Below are positions 39,847-48,794 of a stretch of DNA of 64,000 nucleotides, in pieces. The number at the start of each line of letters is the position of its first letter. Position 1 is the first letter of the stretch. Both the position numbers and the translations under genes were made by a program. The stretch lies in assembly GCF_024359525.1 (NCBI RefSeq), contig NZ_JAKZEU010000005.1, positions 248,001 to 312,000 on the forward strand, given 5' to 3'. The DNA comes from Paracoccus albicereus (GTDB lineage Bacteria; Pseudomonadota; Alphaproteobacteria; Rhodobacterales; Rhodobacteraceae). A model generated the notes under the pieces. It had not been told where the DNA came from. It made no database searches and was given only the letters and a program-made list of their open reading frames with translations.

Positions 39847-40962
39847 TCAGACCCCGGCGATAGGGTCGTGGTCGTAGATCCAGTCGAAGCGCGACAGCAG
39901 GAATGACGGTCTGAAGGTCGACGCCGACCGCAGTGCCGCATGTGCGACCCGCTGTCGCAGACCGCCAAGATGGTAATGGCGCGCATTTGCATCACCCATC
40001 GCAACGATACGGGTGCACCGGTCCTGCCGCAGCACTTGGTAGCGTGCGAGAGCCTTCGCTTGATCCGGGTCTGTCCCAAGACAGGCGGCGAGCGCCCAGG
40101 CATCCTCGATCGCCATCGCCGCCCCCTGCGCCATGAAGGGCAGTGTCGGATGCGCGGCATCGCCGATCAGCACACGATTGTCGTCATGCCAGCGCGGCGC
40201 GACGCGGTGCCGGAACAGCCCCCAGAGATGCGCGTCGTGGACAGCATCCAGCCAACCGGGCACCGGACCGCGGAACGATGCGAAGGCGCTGCGGAGTTGG
40301 GCAGGATCGCCCGGCTGCGACCACCCCTCCTCCTGCCACTCGGCGCGTTCCTCCACCGCCACGATGTTGCGCAGGTTGTTCGCAAGCGGGTAGCTGACAA
40401 GATGCCGGCCGGGGCCCAAGAAGGCGTCGACCCAGACCTCCGGCTGCGGATCGGGATCGTCGATGACTGCGCGCCAAGCGGTCTGGCCGGTAAAGAACGG
40501 CGCCTCGGTGCCGTTCAGTTCACGACGGACACGGCTTTGCAATCCGTCCGCGCCGACGAGCAGACCGACGTCAGGCAAGGTCTCCACCCTCTCCCCCAGC
40601 CGCAGGATCACGCCCGCCTTGCTGATGGCCTCGGCCAAAACCTCGATCAGGCGCGCGCGGTGGATCAGGCGAAAGGGTGCGTCGGGCCGATGCCGCAGGA
40701 AATCGAGCGTCGCGACGGGCTTCCCGGCGCTGTTCCACAACCGAACCCCGCGGCTGCGCAGCGACACTGCGTCGAGCCCTGGTCCCAGCCCCAGCGCGTC
40801 CAAGACGCGACCGGCATTGGGAGAGATCTGGATACCCGCGCCCACTTCCGCCAGTTCTGGCGCCCTCTCCAGAACGGTCACAACTGATCCGCGCTGAGTC
40901 AGCGCCAGGGCCGCTGTCAGGCCGGCGATCCCCGCCCCCACGATCGTCGCAGCGGGCATCAT
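39847..40962 (-). CDS. FAD-dependent aromatic monooxygenase
   Basis: A 371-residue flavoprotein of the PHBH/salicylate-hydroxylase group. The FAD-binding GAGIAGLTAALAL is at residues 9-21, followed by ERAPELAEVGAGIQISPNA, the DG motif LLVGADGLQSRVRR, and the GD motif VLIGDAAHPTLPFMAQGAAMAIED. Such enzymes hydroxylate aromatic rings with NAD(P)H; candidates include salicylate-like or quinone-precursor substrates, and no neighbouring catabolic genes narrow this. Two adjacent ATGs (40962, 40959) could serve as start. It is 64 bases downstream of dksA on the same strand. Confidence 0.88.
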   Translation of the reverse strand: MMPAATIVGAGIAGLTAALALTQRGSVVTVLERAPELAEVGAGIQISPNAGRVLDALGLGPGLDAVSLRSRGVRLWNSAGKPVATLDFLRHRPDAPFRLIHRARLIEVLAEAISKAGVILRLGERVETLPDVGLLVGADGLQSRVRRELNGTEAPFFTGQTAWRAVIDDPDPQPEVWVDAFLGPGRHLVSYPLANNLRNIVAVEERAEWQEEGWSQPGDPAQLRSAFASFRGPVPGWLDAVHDAHLWGLFRHRVAPRWHDDNRVLIGDAAHPTLPFMAQGAAMAIEDAWALAACLGTDPDQAKALARYQVLRQDRCTRIVAMGDANARHYHLGGLRQRVAHAALRSASTFRPSFLLSRFDWIYDHDPIAGV

Positions 40963-41026
40963 GTCTTAGCTTGAAGTAGGCCGCATCGCTGCGGGAAGTC
41001 GGCGTTGTGCGATTGTCGCACCCGGA

Positions 41027-41449
41027 TCAATCGTCGCGGTGAACCCGCTCACGCCGCTCGTGCTTTTCCTGCGCTTCCAGCGTCATCGTGGCGATCGGGC
41101 GCGCGTCGAGGCGCTTGAGGCTGATCGGCTCGCCGGTCATTTCGCAATAGCCGTATTCGCCGGTCTCGATCCGGCGCAGCGCGCTGTCGATCTTGCTGAC
41201 CAGTTTGCGCTGGCGGTCGCGTGTGCGCAGTTCCAGCGCGCGGTCGGTTTCCTCGCTGGCGCGGTCGGCGATGTCGGGGACGTTGCGGCCGCTGTCCTGC
41301 AGGCCTTCCAGGGTCTCGGCCGACTGATCCAGAAGTTCCTGCTTCCACGCGTTCAGCTTGCGACGGAAATACTCAAGCTGCCGGTCGTTCATGAAAGGCT
41401 CGTCCTCGGCGGGGCGATAATCCTGCGGCAGAAACGTCTGGGCTTTCAT
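41027..41449 (-). CDS. dksA: RNA polymerase-binding regulator DksA, single-cysteine form
   Basis: Secondary-channel regulator acting with (p)ppGpp on rRNA and stress promoters. The 140-residue protein has an N-terminal head, two long coiled-coil helices whose tip carries the essential DxxDxA motif (Asp59, Asp62, Ala64), and a globular zinc-finger-like domain. Only Cys102 of the four zinc ligands of E. coli DksA is kept: the other positions are Thr, Ala/Thr and Glu. A Rhodobacter sphaeroides DksA is known to work with a reduced cysteine set, so loss of zinc does not mean loss of function. GGAGGTCC lies directly before the ATG. Confidence 0.94.
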   Translation of the reverse strand: MKAQTFLPQDYRPAEDEPFMNDRQLEYFRRKLNAWKQELLDQSAETLEGLQDSGRNVPDIADRASEETDRALELRTRDRQRKLVSKIDSALRRIETGEYGYCEMTGEPISLKRLDARPIATMTLEAQEKHERRERVHRDD

Positions 41450-41504
41450 TGGACCTCCGGCAGGCCGGTCGCGGTGAAAACCGGCACCTTGGCCGCCCCA
41501 TTAA

Positions 41505-41533
41505 AGTATGAGCACCCTCTTGTCACGGGTCAA
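41505..41533 (-). promoter_or_regulatory. Candidate sigma-70 promoter of dksA
   Basis: On the minus strand TTGACC (41533-41528), 17 bases, then CATACT (41510-41505) gives a -35/-10 pair with five of six and four of six consensus matches. It lies about 56 bases before the dksA start codon. Confidence 0.4.
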
Positions 41534-41614
41534 TCGCGTTGACAATTGCGGCATCCTTGCGGCCTTTCCGGACGGCGGATAGGGTGCCGGCGCCCTGCCC
41601 TGAAGGATGATGAC

Positions 41615-42457
41615 ATGCGCTTTGCCGGTTCCGACACCTATGTCGCGCCCCCCGATCTTGCCATCGCCGTCAACGCCGCCGTGACGCTGGAACGGCCGCT
41701 GCTGGTCAAGGGCGAGCCGGGCACCGGCAAGACCGAGCTGGCCCGGCAGGTCGCGGCATCGTTGGGGCTGCCGATCATCGAATGGTCGATCAAGTCGACC
41801 ACCAAGGCGCAACAGGGTCTTTACGAGTACGACGCTGTGAGCCGCCTTCGCGATAGCCAACTGGGCGATGCGCGGGTGAACGAGGTTGGGCACTATATCC
41901 GGCGCGGCAAGCTGTGGCAGGCTTTCGAGGCACCAGAAAAGGTAGTGCTCCTGATCGACGAGATCGACAAGGCCGACATCGAGTTCCCGAACGATCTGCT
42001 GCAGGAACTCGACCGGATGGAGTTCCACGTCTACGAGACCGGCGAGACGGTCGCCGCGATCCATCGCCCGATCGTCATCATCACGTCGAACAACGAAAAG
42101 GAACTGCCCGACGCCTTCCTGCGCCGCTGTTTCTTCCACTATATCCGCTTCCCGGATGCCGAGACGCTGAAGCGGATCGTCGAGGTTCATTATCCCGGAC
42201 TGAAGCCACGTCTGCTGGAAGCCGCCTTGAGCCAGTTTCTGGAACTGCGCGAGGCGCCGGGTCTGAAGAAGAAGCCCTCGACCAGCGAGCTGCTGGACTG
42301 GCTGAAGTTGATCCTGGCCGAGGATCTGTCGCCCGAGGATTTGAAGCGCGAGCCGGGCGAGATGCTGCCCAAGCTTCATGGCGCGCTGCTAAAAAACGAA
42401 CAGGACGTGGCACTGTTCGAAAAGCTTGCCTTCATGGCGCGGCGGCAGGGCCGGTGA
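41615..42457 (+). CDS. MoxR-family AAA+ ATPase
   Basis: A 280-residue AAA+ protein of the MoxR family. Walker A is GEPGTGKT (residues 33-40), Walker B is VVLLIDEIDKAD (110-121), sensor 1 is VIITSNNEKELPDAFLRR, and the arginine finger is in the RRCFFHYI region. MoxR proteins usually act as chaperones with a von Willebrand factor A partner encoded next door, to insert metals or cofactors. Here the next gene is an acetyltransferase and no VWA gene is seen. Its stop overlaps the next start by one base (TGATG). Confidence 0.92.
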   Translation: MRFAGSDTYVAPPDLAIAVNAAVTLERPLLVKGEPGTGKTELARQVAASLGLPIIEWSIKSTTKAQQGLYEYDAVSRLRDSQLGDARVNEVGHYIRRGKLWQAFEAPEKVVLLIDEIDKADIEFPNDLLQELDRMEFHVYETGETVAAIHRPIVIITSNNEKELPDAFLRRCFFHYIRFPDAETLKRIVEVHYPGLKPRLLEAALSQFLELREAPGLKKKPSTSELLDWLKLILAEDLSPEDLKREPGEMLPKLHGALLKNEQDVALFEKLAFMARRQGR

Positions 42458-42900
42458 TGGAAATCCGCGCGCTGAGATCCGAGGATCGCCCGCAGTGGCA
42501 AGCGCTCTACGACGATTATCACCGTTTCTATGACCGTCCCGATTTGCCCGACGCGTTCTTCGACCAGGCTTTCACGCGGCTGATCGCGGATGATCCTTCG
42601 GATTTTCATGGGCTGGTCGCCGAGGCGGACGGCATTCTGCTGGGCCTGACCCATTACGTGTTTCATCCGCATCTGTGGCGGCCAGAAGGCACCTGCTATC
42701 TGCAAGATCTCTATACCGCGCCTGATGCCCGTGGGCGCGGTGTCGCCCGCGCGCTGATCGAGGCGGTCTATACCGCGGCCGACAGGTCGGGCACGCCCGC
42801 CGTCTACTGGCTGACGCAGGAAACGAATTATGCGGGTCGGATGCTCTATGATCGCGTCGGAAGACAAAGCGGATTCATCCGGTACAACCGACCGCTTTAG
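42457..42900 (+). CDS. GNAT family N-acetyltransferase
   Basis: A 147-residue single-domain acetyltransferase. The acetyl-CoA binding motif is LYTAPDARGRGVARALI (about 87-103), preceded by the beta-strand GTCYLQDL, and followed by WLTQETNYAGRMLYDRV, the motif B region. The pattern resembles small amine or amino-acid acetyltransferases. Its start overlaps the MoxR stop, so the two are co-expressed, but a functional link is not known. Confidence 0.9.
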   Translation: MEIRALRSEDRPQWQALYDDYHRFYDRPDLPDAFFDQAFTRLIADDPSDFHGLVAEADGILLGLTHYVFHPHLWRPEGTCYLQDLYTAPDARGRGVARALIEAVYTAADRSGTPAVYWLTQETNYAGRMLYDRVGRQSGFIRYNRPL

Positions 42901-42959
42901 CCGCCTTGCCGAACTCCCCCCCGCCCCGGTATGACGGCCCGACCGTCCCGGAGCCGACC

Positions 42960-44063
42960 ATGTCCGACCGCACCCAGCCCCAGCCGCAACCCGGCATCAT
43001 GGAAATCGCCCTGTATGTCAGCGGCGAAAGCAAGCTTGCGGGCGGCGGCGAGGCGCTGAAGCTTTCGGCCAACGAAAATCCCTACGGCTGCAGCCCGGCC
43101 GCGACGGCGGCGTTTCAGGCAGCCGCAAAAGACCTGAACCGCTATCCCGCGACCGATCACGGCCCGCTGCGTCGCGCCATCGGGGATATCCATGGCCTCG
43201 ACCCCGACCGGATCATCTGCGGTGTCGGCTCGGACGAGGTTCTGCAGTTCGTGGCACAGGCCTACGCAGGGCCCGGCGATGAGGTCATCACCACGCGCCA
43301 CGGTTTCGCGATGTATCCGATCCTGGCCCATGCGGTTGGCGCGACCCCGGTGACCGTGGACGAGGCCGATCGGCGGATCGATGTGGATGCTATCCTGCGC
43401 GCGGTGACCGAGCGGACGCGGATCGTGTTCCTTGCCAATCCCGCCAATCCGACCGGGACGATGCTGTCCGGGGAAGACCTGCGTCGGCTGATCGCAGGAC
43501 TGCCGGGCGACTGCGTCCTGGTCCATGACGGCGCCTACATGGAATTCGCCCAGCCCGATTACCGCGACGCCGATCTGGTCGATGCCTATCCGAACGTGGT
43601 GATGACGCGCACCTTCTCGAAGATCCACGGGCTCGGCGGGTTGCGGATCGGCTGGGGCTATGCGCAGCGTCCGATCATCGATGTGCTGGCGCGCCTTCGG
43701 CAACCGTTCAACCTGTCGAACGCGCAGATGGCCGCGGCAGAAGCCGCGATGCGCGATACCGAGTTCACCGCGCACTGCGCCGCCGAAAACGCTCGGCTGC
43801 GGCGCTGGCTGCGCAACCAACTGGTGCAGATGGGCGTTGCCTGCGACGAAAGCCACGCGAATTTCGTACTTGCCCGCCTTCCCGATGCCGAGCGCGCGCG
43901 CGCCTGCGATGTGGCGTTGCGCGATGCCGGGATCATCGTGCGCAACGTCGCCAGCTACCACTTGCCCGAGGCACTGCGCATCACCGTAGGCGATGAGGCT
44001 GGCTGTCGCCGGGTCATCGCGGCGATCAGCGAATTCATGGCTGGTGAAAGGGCTGCGCGATGA
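42960..44063 (+). CDS. hisC: Histidinol-phosphate/aromatic aminotransferase
   Basis: PLP aminotransferase of the HisC family, 367 residues. Landmarks are LKLSANENPYGCSP (34-47), VFLANPANPTGTML, and the PLP lysine Lys221 in TRTFSKIHGLGGLRIGW. HisC-type enzymes transaminate histidinol phosphate and often aromatic keto acids as well; the coupled downstream gene for prephenate/arogenate dehydrogenase suggests a role in tyrosine or phenylalanine synthesis here. The ATG at 42960 has GGAG eight bases upstream and gives a normal N-terminus; an upstream start at 42906 would add a Pro-rich stretch. Confidence 0.93.
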   Translation: MSDRTQPQPQPGIMEIALYVSGESKLAGGGEALKLSANENPYGCSPAATAAFQAAAKDLNRYPATDHGPLRRAIGDIHGLDPDRIICGVGSDEVLQFVAQAYAGPGDEVITTRHGFAMYPILAHAVGATPVTVDEADRRIDVDAILRAVTERTRIVFLANPANPTGTMLSGEDLRRLIAGLPGDCVLVHDGAYMEFAQPDYRDADLVDAYPNVVMTRTFSKIHGLGGLRIGWGYAQRPIIDVLARLRQPFNLSNAQMAAAEAAMRDTEFTAHCAAENARLRRWLRNQLVQMGVACDESHANFVLARLPDAERARACDVALRDAGIIVRNVASYHLPEALRITVGDEAGCRRVIAAISEFMAGERAAR

Positions 44064-44974
44064 GCGTGATCTACGACCGCGTGGCCCTGATCGGGCTGGG
44101 GTTGATCGCCGGCTCGATGGCGCTCGCGATGCGCGAGAAGGGTCTGGCCGGTCAGGTCCACGGCTATGCCCGCAGCGCCGAGACGCGCGATGTGGCGCGC
44201 GAGATCGGCTTGTGCGACGCGATCCACAACGATGTTTCCGTCGCAGTGAAGGATGCCGATCTGGTCGTGCTGGCGGTCCCGGTCGGCGCCATGGGCGATG
44301 TCGCGGCCGAAATCGCGCCGCATCTGAAGCCCGGCGCGGTGGTCACGGATGTCGGTTCCGTCAAGCAATCGGTCATCGACGCGGTCGCCCCGCATCTGCC
44401 TGAAGGCATCCACTTCATCCCGGGCCATCCGCTGGCCGGGACCGAACATTCCGGGCCGCGCGCGGGCTTTGCCAGCCTCTTCCGCAATCGCTGGTGGCTG
44501 CTGACGCCGCTGCCCGATGCGGACGAGGCGCAGGTCGCTCGGCTCGAGGATCTGGTTCGTGGCATCGGCGCGAATGTCGAGCGGATGGACCCCGGTCACC
44601 ACGATCTGGTGCTGGCCGTGACCAGCCACACGCCGCACCTGATCGCCTACACGATGGTCGGCGTCGCCGATCATCTGCGCCGCGTGACCGACGAAGAGGT
44701 CATCAAGTATTCCGCCGCCGGTTTCCGCGACTTCACCCGGATCGCCGCCAGCGATCCGACGATGTGGCGCGACGTGTTCCTGCACAATCGCGAGGCGACG
44801 CTGGATATCCTCGGCCGCTTCACCGAAGAGCTGTTCGTCCTGCAGCGCGCGATCCGTATGGGCGACGGCCAGCAATTGCACGATTACTTCACACGCACGC
44901 GCGCGATCCGGCGCGGCATCATCGAGGCGGGTCAGGACACCGACGCACCGGACTTCGGGCGCGGCAAGGGCTGA
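44060..44974 (+). CDS. tyrC: Prephenate/arogenate dehydrogenase
   Basis: NAD(P)-dependent oxidative decarboxylation of prephenate or arogenate in tyrosine synthesis. The 304-residue protein has the nucleotide-binding GLGLIAGS at residues 11-18, the AVPVGAM and TDVGSVKQ strands, the substrate motif GHPLAGTEHSGP (126-137), and the helical C-terminal domain with VTSHTPHLIAY. It is coupled to hisC (ATGA). There is no chorismate-mutase fusion and no ACT domain. Confidence 0.94.
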   Translation: MSVIYDRVALIGLGLIAGSMALAMREKGLAGQVHGYARSAETRDVAREIGLCDAIHNDVSVAVKDADLVVLAVPVGAMGDVAAEIAPHLKPGAVVTDVGSVKQSVIDAVAPHLPEGIHFIPGHPLAGTEHSGPRAGFASLFRNRWWLLTPLPDADEAQVARLEDLVRGIGANVERMDPGHHDLVLAVTSHTPHLIAYTMVGVADHLRRVTDEEVIKYSAAGFRDFTRIAASDPTMWRDVFLHNREATLDILGRFTEELFVLQRAIRMGDGQQLHDYFTRTRAIRRGIIEAGQDTDAPDFGRGKG

Positions 44975-45032
44975 AGCGTTTCAGCGAAAGTGGCCGCCGA
45001 GTTCGTTTGCCCGATACGCGGTCAATAAAGTC

Positions 45033-45239
45033 TCACCAATGCGGCGGGCGCTGGTCGGCCAGCGGGACCGAGCCGCCGGCGTCAAGCTCGCGCTCCGCCT
45101 CCGCCCGACGCAACTGCTCGACCCGGCGGGTCAGTTGCGCGATTTCGGCATCCTGACGGGCCACGACCTCGGACAGGTCCTCAACCGTGCGGGTCAGGTG
45201 GGCCACCGCCTCTTCCAGCGTCTCGGTCCGCTTGTCCAT
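45033..45239 (-). CDS. slyX: SlyX family protein
   Basis: A 68-residue protein made of one coiled-coil helix ([39 protein letters not shown] with heptad leucines and valines) followed by a flexible segment and the conserved SlyX ending ADQRPPHW. The function of the family is unknown. It is divergent from hisS with a 49-base gap. The ATG at 45239 matches the usual family length. Confidence 0.9.
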   Translation of the reverse strand: MDKRTETLEEAVAHLTRTVEDLSEVVARQDAEIAQLTRRVEQLRRAEAERELDAGGSVPLADQRPPHW

Positions 45240-45288
45240 GAAGGCGCCCTCCGTTAAAGCAGCCACGGACCGGCCGAAGGCGACCATC

Positions 45289-46767
45289 ATGGCGAAAGAC
45301 AAGAAACAACCCCGCCCCAAGGCGGAAACGCCGAAGGGCTTTCGCGACTATTTTGGCGCGGATGTCACCGAACGCAAGGCGATGCTGGACGCGATCGCCC
45401 GCGTCTATGCGCTGCACGGCTTCGATCCGTTGGAAACCAGCGCCGTCGAGACGGTCGAGGCCCTGGGAAAGTTCCTGCCCGATGTGGACCGCCCGAACGC
45501 CGGCGTCTTCGCCTGGCAGGAGGAGGCCGTTCCAGGTGGCGGTTCGGGCGACTGGCTGGCGCTGCGCTATGACCTGACGGCGCCCCTGGCGCGCGTCGCG
45601 GCGCAGTTCCGCAACGATCTGCCGAGCCCCTATCGCCGTTACGCGATGGGTCCGGTCTGGCGCAACGAGAAGCCGGGGCCCGGGCGGTTCCGGCAATTCT
45701 ATCAATGCGATGCCGATACGGTCGGCAGTGCGTCCGTCGCGGCGGACGCGGAAATCTGCGCGATGCTGGCCGATGCGTTGGAAGCGGTGGGCATCGCGCG
45801 CGGCGATTACGTCGTGCGGATCAACAATCGCAAGGTACTGAACGGCGTTCTGGAAGCCGCCGAGGTCCGCGAGGATCAGGCCGATGACGTGCTTCGCCAG
45901 ATAGACAAGTTCGACAAGGTCGGCCGCGAGGGCGTGCTGTCGCTGCTGACCACCGGACGCCGCGACGACAGCGGCGCCGAGATCGAAGGCGTGGGGTTGA
46001 GCGAGGCGCAGGCCAAGCCGGTGCTGGACTTCCTGACGGCGAAGGGTGGCGAGAACGGCGCCACGCTGGACAATCTGCGTGCGGCGGTCGGTGGCTCGAC
46101 CATCGGCGCCGAGGGCGTGGACGAATTGTCGCAGATCGCCGCGATGCTGGCCGCGATGGGGATGAACGAGGACCGGATCGTGATCGACCCCGCCGTGGTC
46201 CGCGGCCTCGGCTATTACACCGGCCCGGTGTTCGAGGCCGAACTGACCTTCGAGATCCTCGACGAGAAGGGGCGCAAGCGGCAGTTCGGCAGCGTCGCGG
46301 GCGGAGGGCGCTATGACGGGCTGGTCGAACGCTTCACCGGGCAGAAGGTCCCGGCGACGGGCGTCAGCATCGGCGTGGACCGCCTGCTGGCGGCGCTGCG
46401 GGCCAAGGGGCTGACAGGGGCAGAGGCATCGGGTCCAGTCGTGGTGACGGTGATGGATCGCGACCGGATGGGTGACTATCAGGCGATGGCTGCGGAACTG
46501 CGCGCGGCGGGCATCCGTGCCGAAGTCTATCTGGGCAATCCGAAGAATTTCGGCAACCAGTTGAAATACGCCGACAAGCGCGCTGCCCCCATAGCGATCA
46601 TCCAGGGCGCGGACGAGGCGGCGCGCGGTGTCGTGCAGGTCAAGGACCTGATCCTTGGCGCGAAGATCGCGGCCGAGGCTAGCCTTGACGAATGGAAGTC
46701 CCAGCCCGCGCAGACCGAGGTCGCACGCGGCGATCTGCTTGCCGAAGTGCGGCGCATCCTGGGATGA
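45289..46767 (+). CDS. hisS: Histidyl-tRNA synthetase
   Basis: Class II aminoacyl-tRNA synthetase charging tRNA-His. The 492-residue protein has motif 1 region [12 protein letters not shown], motif 2 [22 protein letters not shown], the histidine-A motif [11 protein letters not shown] and motif 3 [10 protein letters not shown], then the anticodon-binding domain. Its stop overlaps the hisZ start (ATGA). It contains an insertion around [23 protein letters not shown], as in other alphaproteobacterial HisS. The ATG at 45289 follows GAAGG. Confidence 0.97.
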   Translation: MAKDKKQPRPKAETPKGFRDYFGADVTERKAMLDAIARVYALHGFDPLETSAVETVEALGKFLPDVDRPNAGVFAWQEEAVPGGGSGDWLALRYDLTAPLARVAAQFRNDLPSPYRRYAMGPVWRNEKPGPGRFRQFYQCDADTVGSASVAADAEICAMLADALEAVGIARGDYVVRINNRKVLNGVLEAAEVREDQADDVLRQIDKFDKVGREGVLSLLTTGRRDDSGAEIEGVGLSEAQAKPVLDFLTAKGGENGATLDNLRAAVGGSTIGAEGVDELSQIAAMLAAMGMNEDRIVIDPAVVRGLGYYTGPVFEAELTFEILDEKGRKRQFGSVAGGGRYDGLVERFTGQKVPATGVSIGVDRLLAALRAKGLTGAEASGPVVVTVMDRDRMGDYQAMAAELRAAGIRAEVYLGNPKNFGNQLKYADKRAAPIAIIQGADEAARGVVQVKDLILGAKIAAEASLDEWKSQPAQTEVARGDLLAEVRRILG

Positions 46768-47825
46768 TCGCCAAGCGCGACAAGCAGGCCGTTGGCCACC
46801 GTCTGCTGGCGGCGTTCCGAGAGGCAGGCGCGGTCGAGGTCGCGCCCGACATCCTGTTGCCGGCCGAGACTCTGCTGGACCTCTATGGCGAGGACATCCG
46901 CGCCCGCGCCTATGTCACCAGCGATCCGATCCGGGGCGAGGTGATGCTGCGTCCCGATTTCACCGTGCCGGTCGTGCAGATGCACATGGACGGCGGGGCC
47001 GAGCCTGCGCGCTACTGCTATCTGGGCGAGATCTTCCGCAAGCAGGATACCGGCGAGACCCGCCCCGACCACCAGCGCGACAACGAGTATCTGCAGGCCG
47101 GGTTCGAACTGTTCAGCCGAGAGCCGGGCGCAGACGCAGAGGTCTTTGCGCTGTTTCACCGGTTGCTGGCGCCCTATGGCCTGCGGGCGGTGATGGGCGA
47201 CATGGCGCTGATGCTTGATGCGGTGGCAGGGCTGCCCCTGCCCGCCCCGCGGCGCGATGCGCTGATCCATCACGTCTGGCGGCCGCGCCGCTTTGCGCGA
47301 CTGCTGGAACGTTTTTCCAGTCCGACGGCGCAACGGGATTTTCCCTCAGCATCAGGGTCTTGGGCGGGCCTTCGCGGCGAGGACGAGATGGAAGCGAGGA
47401 TCGCGCGGATCGCGGCCGACGCCGGGACGCCGCCGCTCGATCCTGTCTGGACGACGCGGCTTCAGCGGCTGTTCGCCCTGAACGGTCCCGCCGACGAAGC
47501 GCTGCGCAACCTTCAGGCGCTGCAAGGCGAATTGCCGGCAATCGCGCCCGCGGTGGCGCGGATCGAGGCGCGGCTTTCCGCCATCGCGGCCCGCGGAATC
47601 GAGCCTGCAAGCGTCCATTTCGACGCCAGCCACGGCCGGACGACGATGGAATATTACGACGGATTCACCTTCACCTTCGTGGCCCGCGACCATGCCGGCT
47701 GGCCCCCGGTCGCATCCGGCGGACGCTATGACGCGCTGACTGCAGTTCTGGGAAAAGGCCAAAGAATTCCTGCCGTTGGCGGGATCGTTCGGCCGGGATT
47801 GCTGGCCGAACTGGAGGGCGTATGA
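46764..47825 (+). CDS. hisZ: ATP phosphoribosyltransferase regulatory subunit HisZ
   Basis: Catalytically inert HisS-like subunit that pairs with short HisG and lends histidine feedback regulation. The 353-residue protein keeps the class II fold ([59 protein letters not shown]) but has no anticodon domain, as expected of HisZ. It is coupled at both ends (ATGA with hisS before and hisG after), so all three are made together. Confidence 0.95.
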   Translation: MIAKRDKQAVGHRLLAAFREAGAVEVAPDILLPAETLLDLYGEDIRARAYVTSDPIRGEVMLRPDFTVPVVQMHMDGGAEPARYCYLGEIFRKQDTGETRPDHQRDNEYLQAGFELFSREPGADAEVFALFHRLLAPYGLRAVMGDMALMLDAVAGLPLPAPRRDALIHHVWRPRRFARLLERFSSPTAQRDFPSASGSWAGLRGEDEMEARIARIAADAGTPPLDPVWTTRLQRLFALNGPADEALRNLQALQGELPAIAPAVARIEARLSAIAARGIEPASVHFDASHGRTTMEYYDGFTFTFVARDHAGWPPVASGGRYDALTAVLGKGQRIPAVGGIVRPGLLAELEGV

Positions 47826-48508
47826 TCCGGCTAGGGGTTCCCTCGAAAGGGCGGCTGATGGAGCTGACCTTCGACTGGTTCGCTGCGCGCGGTGTCACGC
47901 TGTCGCGCAGCGGCTCGGATCGTGATTACGGGGGCCGGGTCGAGGGGATCGACGGGCTGCAGCTTGTCCTTCTGTCGGCGGGCGAGATCCCGCGCGAACT
48001 GGCGGTAGGGCGGATCGAACTGGGTGTGACCGGGCAGGATCTGGTGCGCGAAAGACTGGTTGGCTGGCGCAGCGATCTGGCCGAGATCGCGCCGCTGGGC
48101 TTCGGTCACGCCGACCTGATCCTGGCCGTGCCCGAATGCTGGCGCGATTGCGAAACGCTGGACGATTTTGCCAGTATTGCCCGCGACTTTCGCGCGGCGC
48201 ATGGGTTCCGCCTGCGGATTGCGACGAAATATCATCGGCTTGTTCGCGCCTGGCTGGCCGAGGCCGAAGTCGCTGATTATCAGCTGGTGGACAGCCAGGG
48301 CGCGACCGAAGGCACGGTGGCGAACCAGACAGCCGAGGCGATTGCCGACATCACGTCAAGCGGCGAGACGCTGCGCGCGAACGCGCTAAAGATCATAGAG
48401 CACGACAATCCGATCCTGCGCAGCCAGGCGGTTCTGTTTGCCAATCGTGCGGCGATGGGCGCCGAACTGGACCGGGTTCTGACGCATCTGGGACTGGCCG
48501 CGCGTTAA
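47822..48508 (+). CDS. hisG: ATP phosphoribosyltransferase, short form
   Basis: First enzyme of histidine synthesis, joining ATP and PRPP. The 228-residue protein is the short form that lacks the ACT-like regulatory domain and therefore needs HisZ. Landmarks are RLGVPSKGRLMELT at the start, ELGVTGQDLVRE, RIATKYHRL, and the PRPP loop SQGATEGTVANQTAEAIADIT. It is the last gene of the hisS-hisZ-hisG unit, followed by a 286-base non-coding spacer with repeats. Confidence 0.96.
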   Translation: MIRLGVPSKGRLMELTFDWFAARGVTLSRSGSDRDYGGRVEGIDGLQLVLLSAGEIPRELAVGRIELGVTGQDLVRERLVGWRSDLAEIAPLGFGHADLILAVPECWRDCETLDDFASIARDFRAAHGFRLRIATKYHRLVRAWLAEAEVADYQLVDSQGATEGTVANQTAEAIADITSSGETLRANALKIIEHDNPILRSQAVLFANRAAMGAELDRVLTHLGLAAR

Positions 48509-48608
48509 CCAACCTGAACGGCAACGGCAGCGAATGGTGGGGCGCAACAGCGCAACACCCTGGGCTACGCTTTGGCCAGCATTTGCTGGGTCCGACGGGT
48601 CACAGCCC

Positions 48609-48652
48609 GTACACCGCGCGTACACAGGCTGTACACAACCTGTACACAGGCT
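48609..48652. repeat. Four GTACAC boxes at exact 11-base spacing
   Basis: GTACAC occurs at 48609, 48620, 48631 and 48642, each followed by five bases (CGCGC, AGGCT, AACCT, AGGCT), making four tandem 11-base units. The spacing is about one helical turn, so all boxes face the same side of DNA. They lie between hisG and the glycosyltransferase gene, in non-coding sequence. Iteron-like binding sites or a simple minisatellite are the main readings. Confidence 0.75.
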
Positions 48653-48683
48653 GCGAACGTGCGGTTCGGACTTGGTTAAGGAT

Positions 48684-48733
48684 TTCCGGCTGCGCCGGAA
48701 GCCTCCGGCGGGGATATTTTCGTGAAGAAGAAG
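48684..48733. repeat. REP-like palindromic element
   Basis: The palindrome TTCCGGC-TGC-GCCGGAA (48684-48700) is followed by GCCTCCGGCGGGGATATTTT and a GAAGAAGAAG tail. This arrangement of a CCGG palindrome, CCGGCGGGGATATTT and an A/G-rich tail resembles interspersed palindromic elements often seen after genes in Rhodobacteraceae (recalled, not searched). It may also stop transcription of the his operon. Confidence 0.6.
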
Positions 48734-48794
48734 GGGGTTGAGGCGCGTCGGCTGGGGCGGCGGGTGTTGCGCGGGCCGCGAGGGCGTTCTGCGG

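Noticed and set aside
48609..48652. CRISPR array reading of the GTACAC repeats
   Set aside because: Repeat units are only 11 bases with no unique spacers of 30 or so bases, and no cas genes are present.
48534..48725. Short plus-strand frame across the phased GTACAC boxes
   Set aside because: Its sequence is just the translated repeat and REP-like element, with no ribosome-binding site.
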